64,000 nucleotides of DNA from the NCBI GenBank assembly GCA_026122225.1, contig JANEZZ010002766.1:124001-188000 (forward strand), given 5' to 3'. The position numbers and the translations under genes were made by a program. The DNA is from Heloderma charlesbogerti. Its lineage: Eukaryota > Chordata > Lepidosauria > Squamata > Helodermatidae. Positions 63,205 to 64,000 of the stretch are shown piece by piece (positions within the stretch are counted from its first letter, which is position 1; each line of letters starts with the position of its first letter). The notes beneath the pieces are model-generated. The model worked only from the letters and a program-made list of their open reading frames with translations. It did not search any database and was not told the origin of the DNA.

Positions 63205-64000
63205 CATGTCATTGTTGTTCAGTCGTTAAGTCGTGTCCGACTCTTAGTGACCCCATGGACCATAGCACGCCAGGCCTTCCTGTCCTCCGCTCTCTCCCAG
63301 AGTGTGCTCAAGTTCATATTCATTGCATCGGCGATGCTATCTAGCCATCTCATCCTCTGCCATCCCCTTCTCCTTTTGCCTTCAGTCTTTCCCAGCATCA
63401 GGGTCTTTTCCAGGGAGTTTTCTCTTCGCATTAGGTGGCCAAAATATTTGAGCTTCAGCTTCAGTCCTTCCAATGAGCACTCAGGGTTAATTTCGTTTAG
63501 GATGGACTGATTTGACCTCCTTTCAGTCCAGGGGACTCGTAAGAGTCTTCTCCAGCACCACAGTTCGAAGGCATCAATTCTTCGGCGCTCAGCCTTCCTT
63601 ATAGTCCAGCTCTCACAGCCATACGTTACTACTGGGAAAACCATAGCTTTGATTAGACGGACCTTTGTCAGCAAGGTGATGTCTCTGCTTCTTACTATGC
63701 TGTCTAGGATTGCTATAGCTTTCCTCCCAAGGAGCAAGCGTCTTTTAATTTCATGGCTACAGTCACCACCTGCAGTGATCTTGGAGCCCAAGAAAATAAA
63801 ATCTGTCACTGCTTCCATTTCTTCCCCTTCTATATGCCAGGAAGTGATGGGGCCAGATGCCATGATCTTCGTTTTTTTAATGTTGAGTTTCAAACCAGCT
63901 TTTGCACTCTCCTCTTTCACCCTCAACAAGAGGCTCTTGAGATCCTCTTCGCTTTCTGCCATTAGGGTGGTATTGTCTGCGTATCTGAGGTTGTTGATAA
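63205..64000 (-). mobile_element. BovB LINE 3' end, runs off the right edge
   Basis: Second BovB copy, minus strand. The 3' terminus is near 63205 (ATGTCATTGTTGTTCAGTCG). No target duplication can be checked because the 5' end lies outside. Confidence 0.95.
63219..64000 (-). CDS. BovB ORF2 C-terminal part with a mutated RT catalytic motif
   Basis: Open frame of about 260 codons ending at TGA 63219-63221. Reads LLLRVKEESAKAGLKLNIKK, VTYGCESWTIRKAERRRIDA, LWCWRRLLRVPWTERRSNQS and ends VHGVTKSRTRLND. The RT catalytic box at 63972-63983 reads YADN instead of YADD, so the second catalytic Asp is replaced and this copy should not reverse transcribe. Confidence 0.92.
   Translation of the reverse strand, partial: INNLRYADNTTLMAESEEDLKSLLLRVKEESAKAGLKLNIKKTKIMASGPITSWHIEGEEMEAVTDFIFLGSKITAGGDCSHEIKRRLLLGRKAIAILDSIVRSRDITLLTKVRLIKAMVFPVVTYGCESWTIRKAERRRIDAFELWCWRRLLRVPWTERRSNQSILNEINPECSLEGLKLKLKYFGHLMRRENSLEKTLMLGKTEGKRRRGWQRMRWLDSIADAMNMNLSTLWERAEDRKAWRAMVHGVTKSRTRLND

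Larger units (their letters stand above)
58089..64000 (-). other. SEC31A: SEC31A intron (partial)
   Basis: Extends past the right edge. Holds a Harbinger-like MITE (58372-58758), a G-family MITE (61478-61770), a MIR-like SINE (62470-62705), a family B MITE (62757-62884) and the 3' end of a BovB (63205-64000). The segment 58780-61470 shows no clear feature apart from possible decayed MITE text near 59410-59530 and 59820-60190. Confidence 0.75.

Noticed and set aside
1..64000. Left and right BovB segments as the two ends of one element or a circular window
   Set aside because: They overlap in sequence (1-315 matches 63648-63962) with differences such as YADD versus YADN, so they are two separate copies.

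Overview
This is nuclear DNA from a vertebrate, most likely a squamate reptile (a lizard or snake). It has split, GT-AG-spliced coding exons separated by long introns crowded with interspersed repeats. The repeat set points to Squamata: BovB LINEs, a Sauria-type SINE with a BovB-like tail, CR1 and L2 LINEs, a MIR-like CORE-SINE, a tRNA-Ala-derived SINE, 5S-rRNA-derived SINEs and many short palindromic DNA transposons. The species cannot be named from the sequence.

Two host genes lie on the minus strand. SCD5 (stearoyl-CoA desaturase 5) contributes only its first coding exon (13873-14098); positions 1-13872 are its first intron. SEC31A (COPII outer-coat subunit) contributes its last eleven coding exons between 28872 and 58088. 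They sum to 1812 nt, exactly 604 codons with the stop, and every splice phase is consistent. The order (SEC31A, then SCD5, both on the same strand) matches the arrangement I know from human chromosome 4q21.

Layout. Positions 1-2785 hold a BovB element on the minus strand with a stop-free ORF of at least 903 codons running off the left edge; it abuts a CR1 fragment (2786-3625). From 4000 to 13872 is SCD5 intron 1 with L2, CR1, 5S-SINE, MIR-like SINE and hAT-type MITEs. The SCD5 exon and upstream region lie at about 13.87-14.6 kb. The SCD5-SEC31A interval (14.6-28.4 kb) holds a degenerate RTE-like LINE (18.36-22.74 kb) interrupted by a Sauria SINE. It also holds an endogenous parvovirus-like insertion at about 26.06-27.47 kb. 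SEC31A introns fill the rest, and the window ends in a second, partial BovB (63.2-64.0 kb).

The most unusual feature is the parvovirus-like insertion. A GC-rich, broken capsid (VP) remnant ends in a stop and an AATAAA signal. It is followed within about 45 bp by a near-perfect 276-nt palindrome (27038-27313). Directly after the palindrome come a TATA-like box and a short ATG-initiated ORF that could be the start of a non-structural gene. This order (capsid end, poly(A) signal, terminal palindrome, left promoter, NS start) is what a head-to-tail junction of two parvoviral genomes sharing one terminal hairpin would look like. The capsid assignment rests on recognisable motifs. The junction reading is inference.

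Many transposon insertions can be resolved to the base by their target-site duplications, including 8-bp hAT duplications and 3-bp Harbinger-like duplications, and some are nested.
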